Assembly: GCA_018261905.1 (NCBI GenBank)
Contig: JAGTRU010000001.1
Location: 372,001-436,000, forward strand
DNA: 64,000 nucleotides
Reading direction: 5' to 3'
Source: Pseudomonadota bacterium
GTDB taxonomy: Bacteria > Pseudomonadota > Gammaproteobacteria > Burkholderiales > Rhodocyclaceae
A model generated the notes under the pieces. That model ran no database searches. It worked only from the letters and a program-made list of their open reading frames with translations, and was not told the origin of the DNA. Within the stretch, counting starts at the first letter, position 1. Every line of letters begins with the position of its first letter. This document shows positions 9,658-19,178 of this stretch, piece after piece. Both the position numbers and the translations under genes were made by a program.

Positions 9658-11783
9658 AACGGCTGGCCGGACTCTGCCGTGCCCTGCTCGGCGCCGGGCG
9701 CGGCCTGGTCCTGCCGGTGCTGTTGCTGGCCGCCGCCGCGGCGCTGCTCGAGACGATCGAAACGACACCGCTGGCCGCTCTGCGCCATGCCCAATTCGAC
9801 CGCTACCAGCGCCAGATGCCGCGCCGCCGCGACAACGAACCGGTCATCGTCGTCGCCATCGATAGCCAGAGCCTGGCCGAATATGGCCAATGGCCGTGGT
9901 CGCGCACCTTGCTTGCCCGACTGGTCGAGAAAATCATGGCCGGCCGGCCGCTCGCCGCGGGTCTCGACATCGTCTTCGCCGAGCCCGATCGCTACAGTCC
10001 GGCGGTTCTCGGCAAAGCCCTCCCCGGCCTGCCGCCGCAGGCTCTCAGCCAGTTGCCCGAGCCCGACCAACAACTCGCCCAAGCCCTTGCCGGCGGCCCC
10101 ACCGTACTCGGCCTGGTCGGCGTCAGCAATGCCCTGCCCGGCTCCCGCCAACCGGCCAAACCGCTGCAAAAATTAGCCGCCGACAGCTCGGCCGAGACGG
10201 CCGTCAGCCGCTTCTCGGCCGCCATTGTCAGCCGCCCCAGCCTTGAGGAGGCGGCCGCCGGCGAAGGCTTGATCAATGCCAGCCCGGACCACCGACCGGC
10301 CAATGCCGAACGCGGCATCCTGCGCCGCGTACCGAGCCTGGCGCTAATCGGCGAGCAGCCTTTCCTGTCGCTGCCGCTCGAAATGGTCCGCCAGGCCTTG
10401 GGCGAAAGCGCGACCGTTGCCCGGGAATCCGACAGTCGCGGCCTGAACGGCATCCGTATCGGCGATTACCGCCTGCCCACCCAGAGCAACGGCGAATTGC
10501 TCATCCATTTCGGCCCGGCCAGTTCGCACTATTACCTGTCCGCCGCCGATGTACTGGCCGGCCGACATCCACCCGAAACCTTCGCCTCGCGTTTTGTCAT
10601 CATCGGCTTCAACAGCACCGGCTTGCAGGACAGCATCATCACGCCACTCGGCGACAGCGTGCCCGGCGTGGACATCCACGTCCAGGTCATCGAAAGCCTG
10701 CTCAGCGGCGAGGCTCTGCAGCGCCCGTGGTGGATGCCGAGACTGGAACTGGCGGCCCTGCTCCTCGGCGGCTGGCTGCTGATCGTCGCCGTCCCGGCCC
10801 TGCGCCCGCCCTTGGCCGTGGTCAGCTACGCCGGGCTGGCGGCCCTCCTGATCGCCGCCGGCTATCTCGCCTTTGCCCGGGGCCGCTGGCTGTTCGACGG
10901 CACCTCGCTGGTCTTGTTGCTCGGCCCGCTGTTCATCGCCCGCCTCGGCCATACGCTGATTCAGGCCGATGCCGGGCGTCGCCAGGCCGAAAGCAAGCTG
11001 CAGCAAAGCCGGGAAGCGGCGGCCCACGCCGCCGGCCAACTCGATGCGGCCCGCCGTATCCAGATGGGCCTGCTGCCCGACCCGCGGCGATTATTTGCCG
11101 ACGAAAAGCGCTTTACCGTGGCCGCCCTGCTCGAACCGGCCGACGTTGTCGGTGGCGATTTTTACGACTGTTTCCGGCTCGACGAAAACCGGCTCGGCTT
11201 GAGCATCGGCGACGTCTCCGGCAAGGGTGTGCCGGCCAGCCTGTTCATGGCCATCGCAAAAACCCTGAGCGGCACGCTGGCCCGCCGCGAAAGCGACCTC
11301 GGGCAAGCGCTGCGCGAAGTCGAACGGGAGCTTGATCGGGAAAACCCGGAATGCCTGTTCGTCACCGCCCTGATTGGCATCCTCGACGCCGACAGCGGCC
11401 TTTTCGAATTCGTCTGCGCCGGTCACGATGCCCCACTGCTGCTGCGCCACGGCGAAATCTCCCGTCTCGCGACACGACAGCTGGCTGGTCCGCCACTTTG
11501 CGCGACGGCCGCCTACCCCTATGTCAGCGACCGCATCCAGCTACAGGCCGGTGACCGGCTGTGCTTTTTCACCGACGGGGTCAGCGAAGCCGACAATGGC
11601 AGCGAGCTGTTCGGCACGGCGCGACTGGCCTGTGCCCTGCTCGCCCAGCAAGAACAAGCCGCCGGCGAACTGGTCGTCGCCTTGCGCGACGCTGTCCGCC
11701 ACTTCGAGTCAGGCCGCCCGGCGGCGGACGACCTGACGCTGCTGATCCTGCACTACCACGGCCGGCAAACTAGCGGACGCTGA
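9654..11783 (+). CDS. CHASE2-domain PP2C (RsbU/SpoIIE-type) phosphatase
   Basis: A 709-residue membrane sensor. There is a hydrophobic segment near residues 15-30, then an extracytoplasmic CHASE2 domain (VIVVAIDSQSLAEYGQWPWSR; the end RFVIIGFNSTGLQDS). Three transmembrane helices follow at about 360-435, then a short coiled linker (QAESKLQQSREAAAHAAGQL) and a SpoIIE-type PP2C domain with VVGGDFYD, GDVSGKGVPASLFM and ADDLTLL, the metal-binding acidic residues all present. It would dephosphorylate a STAS protein in response to an envelope signal. The GTG start at 9654 overlaps the MBL gene stop by 4 bases. Confidence 0.9.
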   Translation: MKRLAGLCRALLGAGRGLVLPVLLLAAAAALLETIETTPLAALRHAQFDRYQRQMPRRRDNEPVIVVAIDSQSLAEYGQWPWSRTLLARLVEKIMAGRPLAAGLDIVFAEPDRYSPAVLGKALPGLPPQALSQLPEPDQQLAQALAGGPTVLGLVGVSNALPGSRQPAKPLQKLAADSSAETAVSRFSAAIVSRPSLEEAAAGEGLINASPDHRPANAERGILRRVPSLALIGEQPFLSLPLEMVRQALGESATVARESDSRGLNGIRIGDYRLPTQSNGELLIHFGPASSHYYLSAADVLAGRHPPETFASRFVIIGFNSTGLQDSIITPLGDSVPGVDIHVQVIESLLSGEALQRPWWMPRLELAALLLGGWLLIVAVPALRPPLAVVSYAGLAALLIAAGYLAFARGRWLFDGTSLVLLLGPLFIARLGHTLIQADAGRRQAESKLQQSREAAAHAAGQLDAARRIQMGLLPDPRRLFADEKRFTVAALLEPADVVGGDFYDCFRLDENRLGLSIGDVSGKGVPASLFMAIAKTLSGTLARRESDLGQALREVERELDRENPECLFVTALIGILDADSGLFEFVCAGHDAPLLLRHGEISRLATRQLAGPPLCATAAYPYVSDRIQLQAGDRLCFFTDGVSEADNGSELFGTARLACALLAQQEQAAGELVVALRDAVRHFESGRPAADDLTLLILHYHGRQTSGR

Positions 11784-12360
11784 TTTCCACCCGCCGGTTT
11801 TTCGCCTCGGCCACTTCATCAGCGGTCGGCACCAGCGGTTCGCGCTCGCCCCGGCCGGCGACCTCCAGCTTGTCGGCCGCAATACCGGCGCCGATCAGCA
11901 AGGTGCGCACCGCGGCGGCGCGCTGGCGCGACAGGGCATCGTTGGCCGACAGGCTGCCGACGCGGTCGGTGTGGCCGATGACCATGACTTCGGCCGCGGC
12001 CCGCCCGACGATTTCGGCCCGCACTTTAACAAAGTCGGCCTCCGACTCGAGTGTCAACACATCGCTGCCCTCGCGAAAGTACAGGACATAGCTTTGCGGA
12101 CGCTTCGGCTGAGCGGCCAGGGCAGCGGCAAAATGCTCCGTGACCTCATCCGGCGTCGATTGATAGAGCTGGATTTCGCCCAGGCGACGACGACTCGCCG
12201 CATAGGGCTGATCAAGCCGGTACTCGCCCGTGGCATCACGGACGACGACAGCACTCGGTTGCCCATCGGCCGAAGGCAGGAGGACGACGCGCTCGCTGGC
12301 GCACCCGGCAAGAAGCAGCAGGGGCAGGAAACAGGGAAGAAAGCGCCGTTCATTCCGCAT
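11770..12360 (-). CDS. OmpA-family lipoprotein
   Basis: A 196-residue protein starting at ATG 12360 with a lipoprotein signal peptide ending LLLLAGC (Cys 20). The C-terminal OmpA/MotB peptidoglycan-binding domain carries VMVIGHTDRVGS, NDALSRQRAAAVRTLL and AKNRRVEISVR. It would anchor the outer membrane to peptidoglycan. The start overlaps the fecR-like stop by 11 bases, so the two are co-translated, and its 3' end overlaps that of the convergent phosphatase gene by 14 bases. Together with FecR and CHASE2 it suggests a cell-envelope sensing unit. Confidence 0.88.
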   Translation of the reverse strand: MRNERRFLPCFLPLLLLAGCASERVVLLPSADGQPSAVVVRDATGEYRLDQPYAASRRRLGEIQLYQSTPDEVTEHFAAALAAQPKRPQSYVLYFREGSDVLTLESEADFVKVRAEIVGRAAAEVMVIGHTDRVGSLSANDALSRQRAAAVRTLLIGAGIAADKLEVAGRGEREPLVPTADEVAEAKNRRVEISVR

Positions 12361-12808
12361 CGCCGTCTCCCACTTCGATGGCGAATTCCGTGCCGCGCAC
12401 ACCGAGCACCGAGGTCGGGGTCCGGAAATCCACCGACTCCGGCGTCTGCTTGGCAATCTTGCCGCTGGCCACCGATAGCGTCCCGCGACGAATGCCGACC
12501 GACATATTGCCGGCCAGGGAGGTGGTATCGAAAGCAAATTTATCGATGCTGATCAGGGAATTCGGCCCGGCCGAAAGCAGGGTATTGTCGCGCAAGGTGA
12601 TGCCGACAGCGCCATCGGCACCAGTCCGCAACTTATCGGCGACCCGCACCGGCACCCCGACGGTGGCCGCCATTTTCTCGCCGCCGCGTTCGATAGTGAC
12701 CAGCCCCCGGCTGTTCTTGACCATCCCCGCCACCTCCTCCGCCGCCGCACTGTGGCAGGAGACGAGCGCGAACAGCGCGCCGAGCAGCAGCCAATATGTT
12801 TTAATCAT
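12350..12808 (-). CDS. FecR-domain periplasmic protein
   Basis: A 152-residue protein with a cleavable-type signal peptide (MIKTYWLLLGALFALVSCHSAAA) and one FecR domain: GMVKNSRGLVTIERGGEKM, then RTGADGAVGITLRDNTLLS, ending FRTPTSVLGVRGTEFAIEV. No FecI sigma factor or FecA receptor is adjacent, so this is not a classical iron-citrate regulator. Free-standing FecR proteins of this kind are known to occur beside CHASE2 proteins, which fits the neighbour on the other strand. It is divergent from the RsbW-like gene with only 21 bases between starts. Confidence 0.82.
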   Translation of the reverse strand: MIKTYWLLLGALFALVSCHSAAAEEVAGMVKNSRGLVTIERGGEKMAATVGVPVRVADKLRTGADGAVGITLRDNTLLSAGPNSLISIDKFAFDTTSLAGNMSVGIRRGTLSVASGKIAKQTPESVDFRTPTSVLGVRGTEFAIEVGDGDAE

Positions 12809-12829
12809 GCCCTAATCCCCCGAAAAATC

Positions 12830-13225
12830 ATGCCTGCCCATTCTACGGATATTTCAGTCAGCGCGCGTTATGCCGAATTACCTGCGCTGCTCGCTGCCCT
12901 CGCCCGCCGGGCTGCCGCGCTGGGGCTCAGCGAAGCCGCTGGCCGGCGCCTGCAAGTGGTCCTCGAAGAGCTGTTCACCAATACCATCGTCCATGGCCAT
13001 CGCCAGGAAAGCGCCGAGTTGGTTCACGTCAGGCTGAGTTGCCACGAAGCCGGCGTGCACTTGCGCTACTGCGACAACGCGCCGCCTTTCGACCTCTGCC
13101 ACCGGCAAGAAGGGGCGGCAGACGATAGCTTGGGCGGCTTCGGCCTGCCCCTGATCAAGGGCATGAGCAAGCGTATTCGCTATACGCGGCGGGAGCCGCT
13201 CAATATCATCGAACTCGATTTTTAG
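12830..13225 (+). CDS. RsbW-like anti-sigma/ATP-binding kinase
   Basis: A 131-residue GHKL ATPase-like protein. The N-box EELFTNTIVHGH, the G1-like CDNAPPFD and the later GGFGLPLIKGMSKRIRY match serine/threonine kinases of the RsbW/SpoIIAB group, which phosphorylate STAS antagonists and bind a target. I chose ATG 12830, where the recognisable domain begins; the same frame is open upstream but overlaps the divergent fecR-like gene. With the STAS protein and PP2C phosphatase nearby it completes a partner-switching set. No sigma factor is encoded beside it. Confidence 0.82.
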   Translation: MPAHSTDISVSARYAELPALLAALARRAAALGLSEAAGRRLQVVLEELFTNTIVHGHRQESAELVHVRLSCHEAGVHLRYCDNAPPFDLCHRQEGAADDSLGGFGLPLIKGMSKRIRYTRREPLNIIELDF

Positions 13226-15723
13226 GCGCCGGCCCGCAAGGCCAGCAAAGGCGGCGTATCGAGCAGGCGGCGCACGGCAAACCAGCCAATGGTGGCCGCC
13301 AGCAGCGCCCCGGCAAGCAGCGAGAAAATCGGCAAGAGCGGGTTGATGGGCAAGTCCAGATCGAATACCCGGCGCGCGATCAACTGGCCGAGGAGCATTG
13401 CGCCAGCCGCCGCGATCAGCCCGGCCAGCCCGCCGATGGCCGCCAGCTCGACCAGCATCGCCTGGCGCAACTGCCGCCGCTGCGCCCCAAGCGCCCGCAT
13501 CACCGCCAATTCGTAGCGCCGCTCGTCGAACGCGCTGAGCAGCGCCGAGTAAAGCACGATGGCACCGGCCAGCAGGGTAAACATGAAAATAAACTGCACC
13601 GCCCCGGCAACCTGCGCCATGATGTTCTGAAACTGGGCAATCACGACGCCGACATCAATCACCGTCAGATTGGGATATTTCGCCACCAGTTGCCGGCCGA
13701 ACGCCTGTTGCGACTCCGCCAGATGGAAGCTGGTGATGTAACTGGCCGGCGCATCCTCGATCACGCCGGGGGGCGTCAGCACGAAAAAATTGACCCGCAT
13801 CGAATCCCAATCCAACTGGCGCAGATTGCTCACCGTCAGGCGTTTTTCCTGGCCGGCCACGCCGAACAGCAATTCATCGCCCAACGCAATGCCCAACGTT
13901 TTGGCCAGCCCGGCCTCGACCGAAGCCAGGGCTTGCCCGGTGGCACCGGCCGGGAACCAGGCGCCGCTGGTCAGCCGGTTGCCGGCGGGCAGATCGGCCC
14001 GCCAGGACAAATTGAATTCGCGCTCGACCAGGCGCTGCGCCCGTTCGTCATCGGGATAAGAAGCGGCGCTGACCGGGCGGCCGGCAACCTGCAGCAGGCG
14101 GGCCCGGACCATGGGCGAAAGTTCGGCGCGGATTCCGGCAGCGGCAAAATCGGCGGCCAACAGCGGACGCTGCGCCGGCTGGATGTTGATCACGAAACGG
14201 TTCGGGGCATCGGCCGGCGTCGCCCGCTGCCAGGCGGCCAGCAACTCGCCACGGGTCACCGTGAGCAGCAGCATGGCCATCAGGCCGATGGCCAGGGCGA
14301 CGATCTGCAAGGCACTGGCCCTGCCGTGCCGGGCCAGGTTGGCCAGCCCCTGCCCCCAACCAAAGCCCCGGCCCCGGCGCAGACCGGCTAACAGGCGCAC
14401 GGCCAGCCGGGCGAGCAACCAGAAAACCGCCAAGGCACCGGCGAAACCGGCAACGGCGAGACCGCCCAGGCGCCGATCGCCGGCCACCACGAACAGCAAG
14501 CCGGCGAGCAGCAACAGCCCCAACGTATAGCCGCCCAGCAGGAACGGCGTGGGCGGCCCGAGTTCGCGGCGCAAGACGCGTAGGGTCGGCACCTTGCTCA
14601 ACTGCAACAAGGGCGGAAAGGCAAAGCCGAAGAGCAGTACGGCGGCAACGGCGGCGCCCTGGGCCAGCGGCACCAGGCCGGGGGGCGGCAAGGCGACGTT
14701 GATGACCTGGGACAACCAGTGAATCAGCGCGAAGTGGGCGGCGAAACCGAGCAGGCCGCCGAGTCCGCTGGCCAGTAGCGCCAGCCAGACGAATAGCGCG
14801 GCATGCAGGCGGAGCAGCGAGTGTTGCGGCGAACCGAGACAGCGCATGACGGCACAGGCATCGAGATGACGCTGCATGTAACGGCGGGCGGCCAGGGCTA
14901 CGGCGACGGCGGCGAGGACCACGGTGAGCAAGGTGGCAAGGCCGAGGAAACGTTGCGCCCGCTCCAGCGCCCCGCGAATTTCCGGGCGGGCGTTGCTCGC
15001 ATCCTCCAGTCGTTCGCCATGCCCCAGGCGCGGCTCCAGCCAGCGGCGAAATCCGCTGAGGGCAACCGGCTCGCCAGTCAGCAACAGGCGATAGGTGATG
15101 CGCGAACCGAATTGAACCAGGCCGCTGGCTGGAATATCGGCGAGGTGCATCAAGAGGCGTGGCGCCAGGCTGAAAATATTGAAACTGCGATCCGGCTCCT
15201 GGGTCAGGATTGCCGCCACCGGCAGAGGGCTCTGCCCCAAGGTCACGGTGCTGCCGGGAACGGCGTGCAGGATGCCGGCCAGGCGTTCGTCGAGCCATAC
15301 CGTACCGGGCTGCGGCCCCTGCTCGACCGGCACACCGGCCGTCCCCGGCTGACTTGCCGCAGCCAGCCGCCCCCGTAACGGATAATTCGAACTGACCGCC
15401 TTGATATCGGCCAGTTGCACCTCGCCAGCGGCCTGGACCATACTGGGAAAAACCATGGTTTCGGCCAGTTGCAGGCGGCGTCGCCCAGCTTCGTCAATGA
15501 TTTCCGCCGACCATGGATGATCGGCGATCAGGACCAGGTCTCCGCCCATCAATTGCTGCGCTTGATGTTCCAGGGCCAGGCGCACCCGCTCGGCGAAAAA
15601 GCCGACGGCGGAGACCGCCGCGACGGCCACCACGAGTGCCGCCAGGAGCAGGCGCAACTCGCCCGACCGCAGCTCCCGCCCGAGCCAGCGCCAGGCCAGG
15701 CGGATCACGCCGCGACCTGCCAC
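13222..15723 (-). CDS. FtsX-like ABC transporter permease (YbbP type)
   Basis: An 833-residue integral membrane protein. It has an N-terminal helix near 22-43, a large MacB-like periplasmic region, a central cluster of helices (about 260-500), a second periplasmic region and a C-terminal FtsX-type bundle (about 695-825). This is the long two-FtsX-domain architecture of YbbP, part of mechanotransmission ABC systems. The partner ATPase (YbbA) is not in the neighbourhood. The start is probably GTG 15723, overlapping the upstream GGDEF-EAL stop by 19 bases; a second GTG five codons in (15708) is equally possible. The end overlaps the RsbW-like gene by 4 bases. Confidence 0.85.
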   Translation of the reverse strand: MAGRGVIRLAWRWLGRELRSGELRLLLAALVVAVAAVSAVGFFAERVRLALEHQAQQLMGGDLVLIADHPWSAEIIDEAGRRRLQLAETMVFPSMVQAAGEVQLADIKAVSSNYPLRGRLAAASQPGTAGVPVEQGPQPGTVWLDERLAGILHAVPGSTVTLGQSPLPVAAILTQEPDRSFNIFSLAPRLLMHLADIPASGLVQFGSRITYRLLLTGEPVALSGFRRWLEPRLGHGERLEDASNARPEIRGALERAQRFLGLATLLTVVLAAVAVALAARRYMQRHLDACAVMRCLGSPQHSLLRLHAALFVWLALLASGLGGLLGFAAHFALIHWLSQVINVALPPPGLVPLAQGAAVAAVLLFGFAFPPLLQLSKVPTLRVLRRELGPPTPFLLGGYTLGLLLLAGLLFVVAGDRRLGGLAVAGFAGALAVFWLLARLAVRLLAGLRRGRGFGWGQGLANLARHGRASALQIVALAIGLMAMLLLTVTRGELLAAWQRATPADAPNRFVINIQPAQRPLLAADFAAAGIRAELSPMVRARLLQVAGRPVSAASYPDDERAQRLVEREFNLSWRADLPAGNRLTSGAWFPAGATGQALASVEAGLAKTLGIALGDELLFGVAGQEKRLTVSNLRQLDWDSMRVNFFVLTPPGVIEDAPASYITSFHLAESQQAFGRQLVAKYPNLTVIDVGVVIAQFQNIMAQVAGAVQFIFMFTLLAGAIVLYSALLSAFDERRYELAVMRALGAQRRQLRQAMLVELAAIGGLAGLIAAAGAMLLGQLIARRVFDLDLPINPLLPIFSLLAGALLAATIGWFAVRRLLDTPPLLALRAGA

Positions 15724-17792
15724 TGGGCAGAAAATTCACGGGCGGCCAGCGCCTCGCCGTAGAGAAAACCCTGGAACTGGTGACAACCAAGGCCGGCCAG
15801 AAACTCGGCCTGCACGGCATTCTCCACCCCCTCGGCCAGGACTTCGAAGCCCAGACTCCGGGCCAGCGCCATCACTGTCTCGATGATCGCCTCGTCGCCG
15901 GAATTGCTGCCGATACCGGTCACGAAGGAGCGATCGATCTTCAACTGGTGGACCGGCAACAATTTGAGATAACTGAGCGAGGAATAACCGGTACCAAAAT
16001 CGTCGAGCGCCAGCGTTACGCCAAGACGGCACAGGCGCTCGAGCAGTTGGCAGGCATCGGCGATGACCATCACCACGGACTCGGTAATTTCCAGCTTGAG
16101 GCGGCTCGGCTCGATACCGGTTTCCTTGAGGATAGCGGCCAGATTCTCGACAAATCCCGGCCGCTCCAATTGCTTGACCGAAATATTGACCGAGACCTGC
16201 GGCAAGTCAAAACCGTCTTGCTGCCATTCCATCAGTTGCCGACAACTTTCCCGCAGGGCCCAGTTGCCGAGCCCGATGATATCCCCGGAATCCTCGGCCA
16301 GCGGGATGAAGCAACCGGGATCGACGGTGCCGAGACGGGCGCATTGCCAGCGCAGCAAAGCCTCGGCGCCGACCAGTTGGCGGCTGTCGGCATCGATCTG
16401 CGGCTGGAAATGGACGGAAATTTCGCCGAGCTCGAGCGCACCGTGCAGCAGGTTCTCCAGGCGAATGCGCTCCTGCGCGGCGCGGGTCATTTCCGGCGTG
16501 TAGAAATGATACTGGGCGCGGCCGACCGCCTTGGCGGAATACATCGCAGTGTCGGCATTGCGCAGCAATTCGAGGACACTCTGTCCGTCACCGGGAAACA
16601 GGCTGATCCCGACCGATGCCGAGAGAAAGAGCTCGTGGTCGCCGAGCCGGAAAGAGGCGGTGAACGCGCCGTTGATTTCCTCGGCCAGCAATGCCGCATC
16701 GGCTTCGCTGTGTACGCCTTCCATCAGGCAAATGAATTCGTCGCCCCCCAGCCGGGCCAGCATGTCGATCAACGGCACATGTTCGGCCAGGCGGGCCGCC
16801 ACGGCTACCAGCAAATCGTCGCCGACACCGTGACCGAGCGAATCATTGACCTGCTTGAACTGGTCCAGATCGATGAACAAGACGGCCAGCCGCCGCTGCT
16901 TGTCGGCCGCCTCGCGCAGGCTCTGCTCAAGGCGCTCGATGAATCCCCGGCGATTGGCCAGACCGGTCAGCGGATCGTGATAAGCCAGGTAGTTGAGCTT
17001 GCTTTCGGCCTGCCGGCGTACCACGATTTCGCCTTGCAATTGACGATTGGCCCGCTTCAGTTCCTCGGTCCGTGCCTCGACCTGGAGTTCCAGGGTATCG
17101 CGCGCCGCCTTGATGCGCCCCTCCTGTTCCTTGAGGATACGCTGGGCGCGGCGCACGACCAGATATTGCATCAGGTAAAGCGTGGCGCAAACCGCCAACA
17201 CCCCGGCCATCACCAGCCACAGGCTGCGCCGCAATTGCGCCATGAAGGGCGTGACATCCTGGTACAACTCGAAAACACCATCGATCATCGGCTCGGCACC
17301 GAAGATCGGGATGTAGGTCGACAGGACATCGACTTCGATGCGGCGGCCGGCAAACGTCTCCATCGTATCCCGGTGGGTCAGCTCGCTGGCGACGACACCA
17401 TTCATGGCCGAGCGGAAGCTGGCTTTTCCCAGACGACTTTCACCAATCTGGGTCGGGTCCGTCGAAAAAATGGTCACTCCCTGCCGGCTGTAAATCTTCA
17501 CCTTGACCACCGCCGTGTCGTGCATCAGGGCCACCACGCTGTCCCGCATCCCGCCGACTTCGCCGGCTTGCCGCAGGAACTGTGCATCGCGTCCGACCGA
17601 CGAAACGAGCAGGCGTTCCAAGGAACTGTGCAAGGCGTTCTCGAATACTTGCGCCATGGCAACATTGCGCCCTTCCGCCAGTTCCCTCATCTGATGCAGT
17701 GAAAGCTCGCGATAAAGCAGGCTCAAACCACCCGCCGCCAGCAAGATAAGGGCGAAACTAAGGGTGGAAAAGTAGCGCGCGAGATTGAACAT
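15705..17792 (-). CDS. GGDEF-EAL c-di-GMP protein with periplasmic sensor
   Basis: A 695-residue protein with an N-terminal helix (about 9-28), a periplasmic sensor region of about 160 residues, and a second helix near 192-213. A coiled segment rich in Glu/Arg/Gln follows, then GGDEF and EAL domains. The cyclase motif is intact (LARLGGDEF), but the RxxD inhibitory site is absent (PLID at that position). The EAL motif (AEALLRW), DDFGTGYSSL, LKIDRSF and AEGVEN are intact, so phosphodiesterase activity is likely and the protein could be bifunctional. The ATG start at 17792 is close to radA, which is read in the same direction. Confidence 0.93.
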   Translation of the reverse strand: MFNLARYFSTLSFALILLAAGGLSLLYRELSLHQMRELAEGRNVAMAQVFENALHSSLERLLVSSVGRDAQFLRQAGEVGGMRDSVVALMHDTAVVKVKIYSRQGVTIFSTDPTQIGESRLGKASFRSAMNGVVASELTHRDTMETFAGRRIEVDVLSTYIPIFGAEPMIDGVFELYQDVTPFMAQLRRSLWLVMAGVLAVCATLYLMQYLVVRRAQRILKEQEGRIKAARDTLELQVEARTEELKRANRQLQGEIVVRRQAESKLNYLAYHDPLTGLANRRGFIERLEQSLREAADKQRRLAVLFIDLDQFKQVNDSLGHGVGDDLLVAVAARLAEHVPLIDMLARLGGDEFICLMEGVHSEADAALLAEEINGAFTASFRLGDHELFLSASVGISLFPGDGQSVLELLRNADTAMYSAKAVGRAQYHFYTPEMTRAAQERIRLENLLHGALELGEISVHFQPQIDADSRQLVGAEALLRWQCARLGTVDPGCFIPLAEDSGDIIGLGNWALRESCRQLMEWQQDGFDLPQVSVNISVKQLERPGFVENLAAILKETGIEPSRLKLEITESVVMVIADACQLLERLCRLGVTLALDDFGTGYSSLSYLKLLPVHQLKIDRSFVTGIGSNSGDEAIIETVMALARSLGFEVLAEGVENAVQAEFLAGLGCHQFQGFLYGEALAAREFSAQWQVAA

Positions 17793-17819
17793 GGTTGGGA
17801 AAATAAAGATACGCCGGGC

Positions 17820-19178
17820 CTACTCCAACTCGCGAATCCGCGTCACCGCCTCCTCGACCCGCTTGACCGCAACGACTTCCAGGCCGGCAATCGCCTGCTT
17901 CGGACGATTGGCTTCCGGAATGATGGCGCGCGTGAAACCCAGCTTGGCCGCCTCCTTCAAACGCTCCTGACCGCGCGGCGCCGGCCGCACTTCACCGGCC
18001 AGACCAACTTCACCAAAAACAATAAGTTTCCCAGGCAACGGCTTGTTTTTAAGGGAAGATGTAATCGATAAAATCACTGCAAGATCAGCCGCCGGTTCGC
18101 TGATCTTGACCCCGCCCACCGCGTTGACGAAGACATCCTGGTCGAAGCAGACGATGCCGGCATGGCGGTGCAGTACCGCCAGCAACATCGCCAGGCGCTG
18201 CGCATCGAGGCCGACCGTCAGGCGGCGCGGATTGCCGTGCGCCGTATCGACCAGCGCCTGGATTTCCACCAGCAGCGGCCGCGTCCCCTCCTGCGTCACC
18301 ATCACGCAGGAACCGGCGACCTCCTGCCCATGTTGCGACAAAAACAGCGCCGAAGGGTTGTTGACGCCCTTCAGCCCCTTGTCGGTCATGGCAAAGACGC
18401 CCAACTCGTTAACCGCGCCGAAACGGTTCTTGACGGCGCGCACCAGCCGGAAGCTGGAATGGGTGTCGCCCTCGAAATAAAGCACGGTATCGACGATGTG
18501 TTCGAGGACGCGCGGCCCGGCCAGGGCGCCGTCCTTGGTCACGTGGCCGACCAGGATGATGGTGATGCCGGCCTGCTTGGCCAGCCGCGTCAGTTGCGCC
18601 GCGCATTCGCGGACCTGGGCCACCGAGCCCGGCGCGCTGGAAAGCTGATCCGACCACAGGGTCTGGATCGAGTCGATGACCGCGACCAGCGGCAGCTCCG
18701 CCTGCAAGGTGTGCAGGATGCGCTCCAGGTTGATTTCCGCCATCAATTGTAGTTGCCGCGTATCCAGGCTCAGGCGGCGGGCGCGCAGGGCGACCTGTTC
18801 GCCGGATTCCTCGCCGCTGATATAGAGCACCTTCTGGTTCAGCGACAATAAGGACAAGGCCTGCAACAGCAAGGTGCTCTTGCCGATCCCGGGATCGCCG
18901 CCGATCAGCACGACGCCGCCGGGCACCAGGCCGCCGCCGAGCGCCCGGTCGAATTCGCCGATGCCGGTCGGGATGCGTTCGGTTTCCCGCGCTTCGATTT
19001 CCGACAGGGTTTGCAGGCGGGCGGTCGGCGCCAGCGACTCGAAACGGTGGCCGCTCGCCTTTTCGGCGACGCTTTCGACCAGCGTATTCCATTCGCCGCA
19101 ACCCGGACATTGCCCCTGCCATTTCGGGCTGCTCGCCCCACACTCGGTACAGCTATAGATCGATTTCGCCTTGGCCAC
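17820..19178 (-). CDS. radA: DNA repair protein RadA/Sms
   Basis: A RecA-family ATPase that promotes branch migration in recombination. The N-terminal zinc finger is CTECGASSPKWQGQCPGCG, Walker A is GGDPGIGKST, and the RadA-specific KNRFG motif and the C-terminal Lon-like domain (GEVGLAGEVRPAPRG) are all visible. The length of 452 residues is typical. The GTG start at 19178 directly abuts the alr stop codon, so the two genes are translationally coupled. Confidence 0.97.
   Translation of the reverse strand: MAKAKSIYSCTECGASSPKWQGQCPGCGEWNTLVESVAEKASGHRFESLAPTARLQTLSEIEARETERIPTGIGEFDRALGGGLVPGGVVLIGGDPGIGKSTLLLQALSLLSLNQKVLYISGEESGEQVALRARRLSLDTRQLQLMAEINLERILHTLQAELPLVAVIDSIQTLWSDQLSSAPGSVAQVRECAAQLTRLAKQAGITIILVGHVTKDGALAGPRVLEHIVDTVLYFEGDTHSSFRLVRAVKNRFGAVNELGVFAMTDKGLKGVNNPSALFLSQHGQEVAGSCVMVTQEGTRPLLVEIQALVDTAHGNPRRLTVGLDAQRLAMLLAVLHRHAGIVCFDQDVFVNAVGGVKISEPAADLAVILSITSSLKNKPLPGKLIVFGEVGLAGEVRPAPRGQERLKEAAKLGFTRAIIPEANRPKQAIAGLEVVAVKRVEEAVTRIRELE

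Noticed and set aside
15513-17702. A 729-codon open frame opposite the GGDEF-EAL gene
   Set aside because: Composition is that of a reverse-strand shadow and it would overlap two well-supported genes; no ribosome-binding site.
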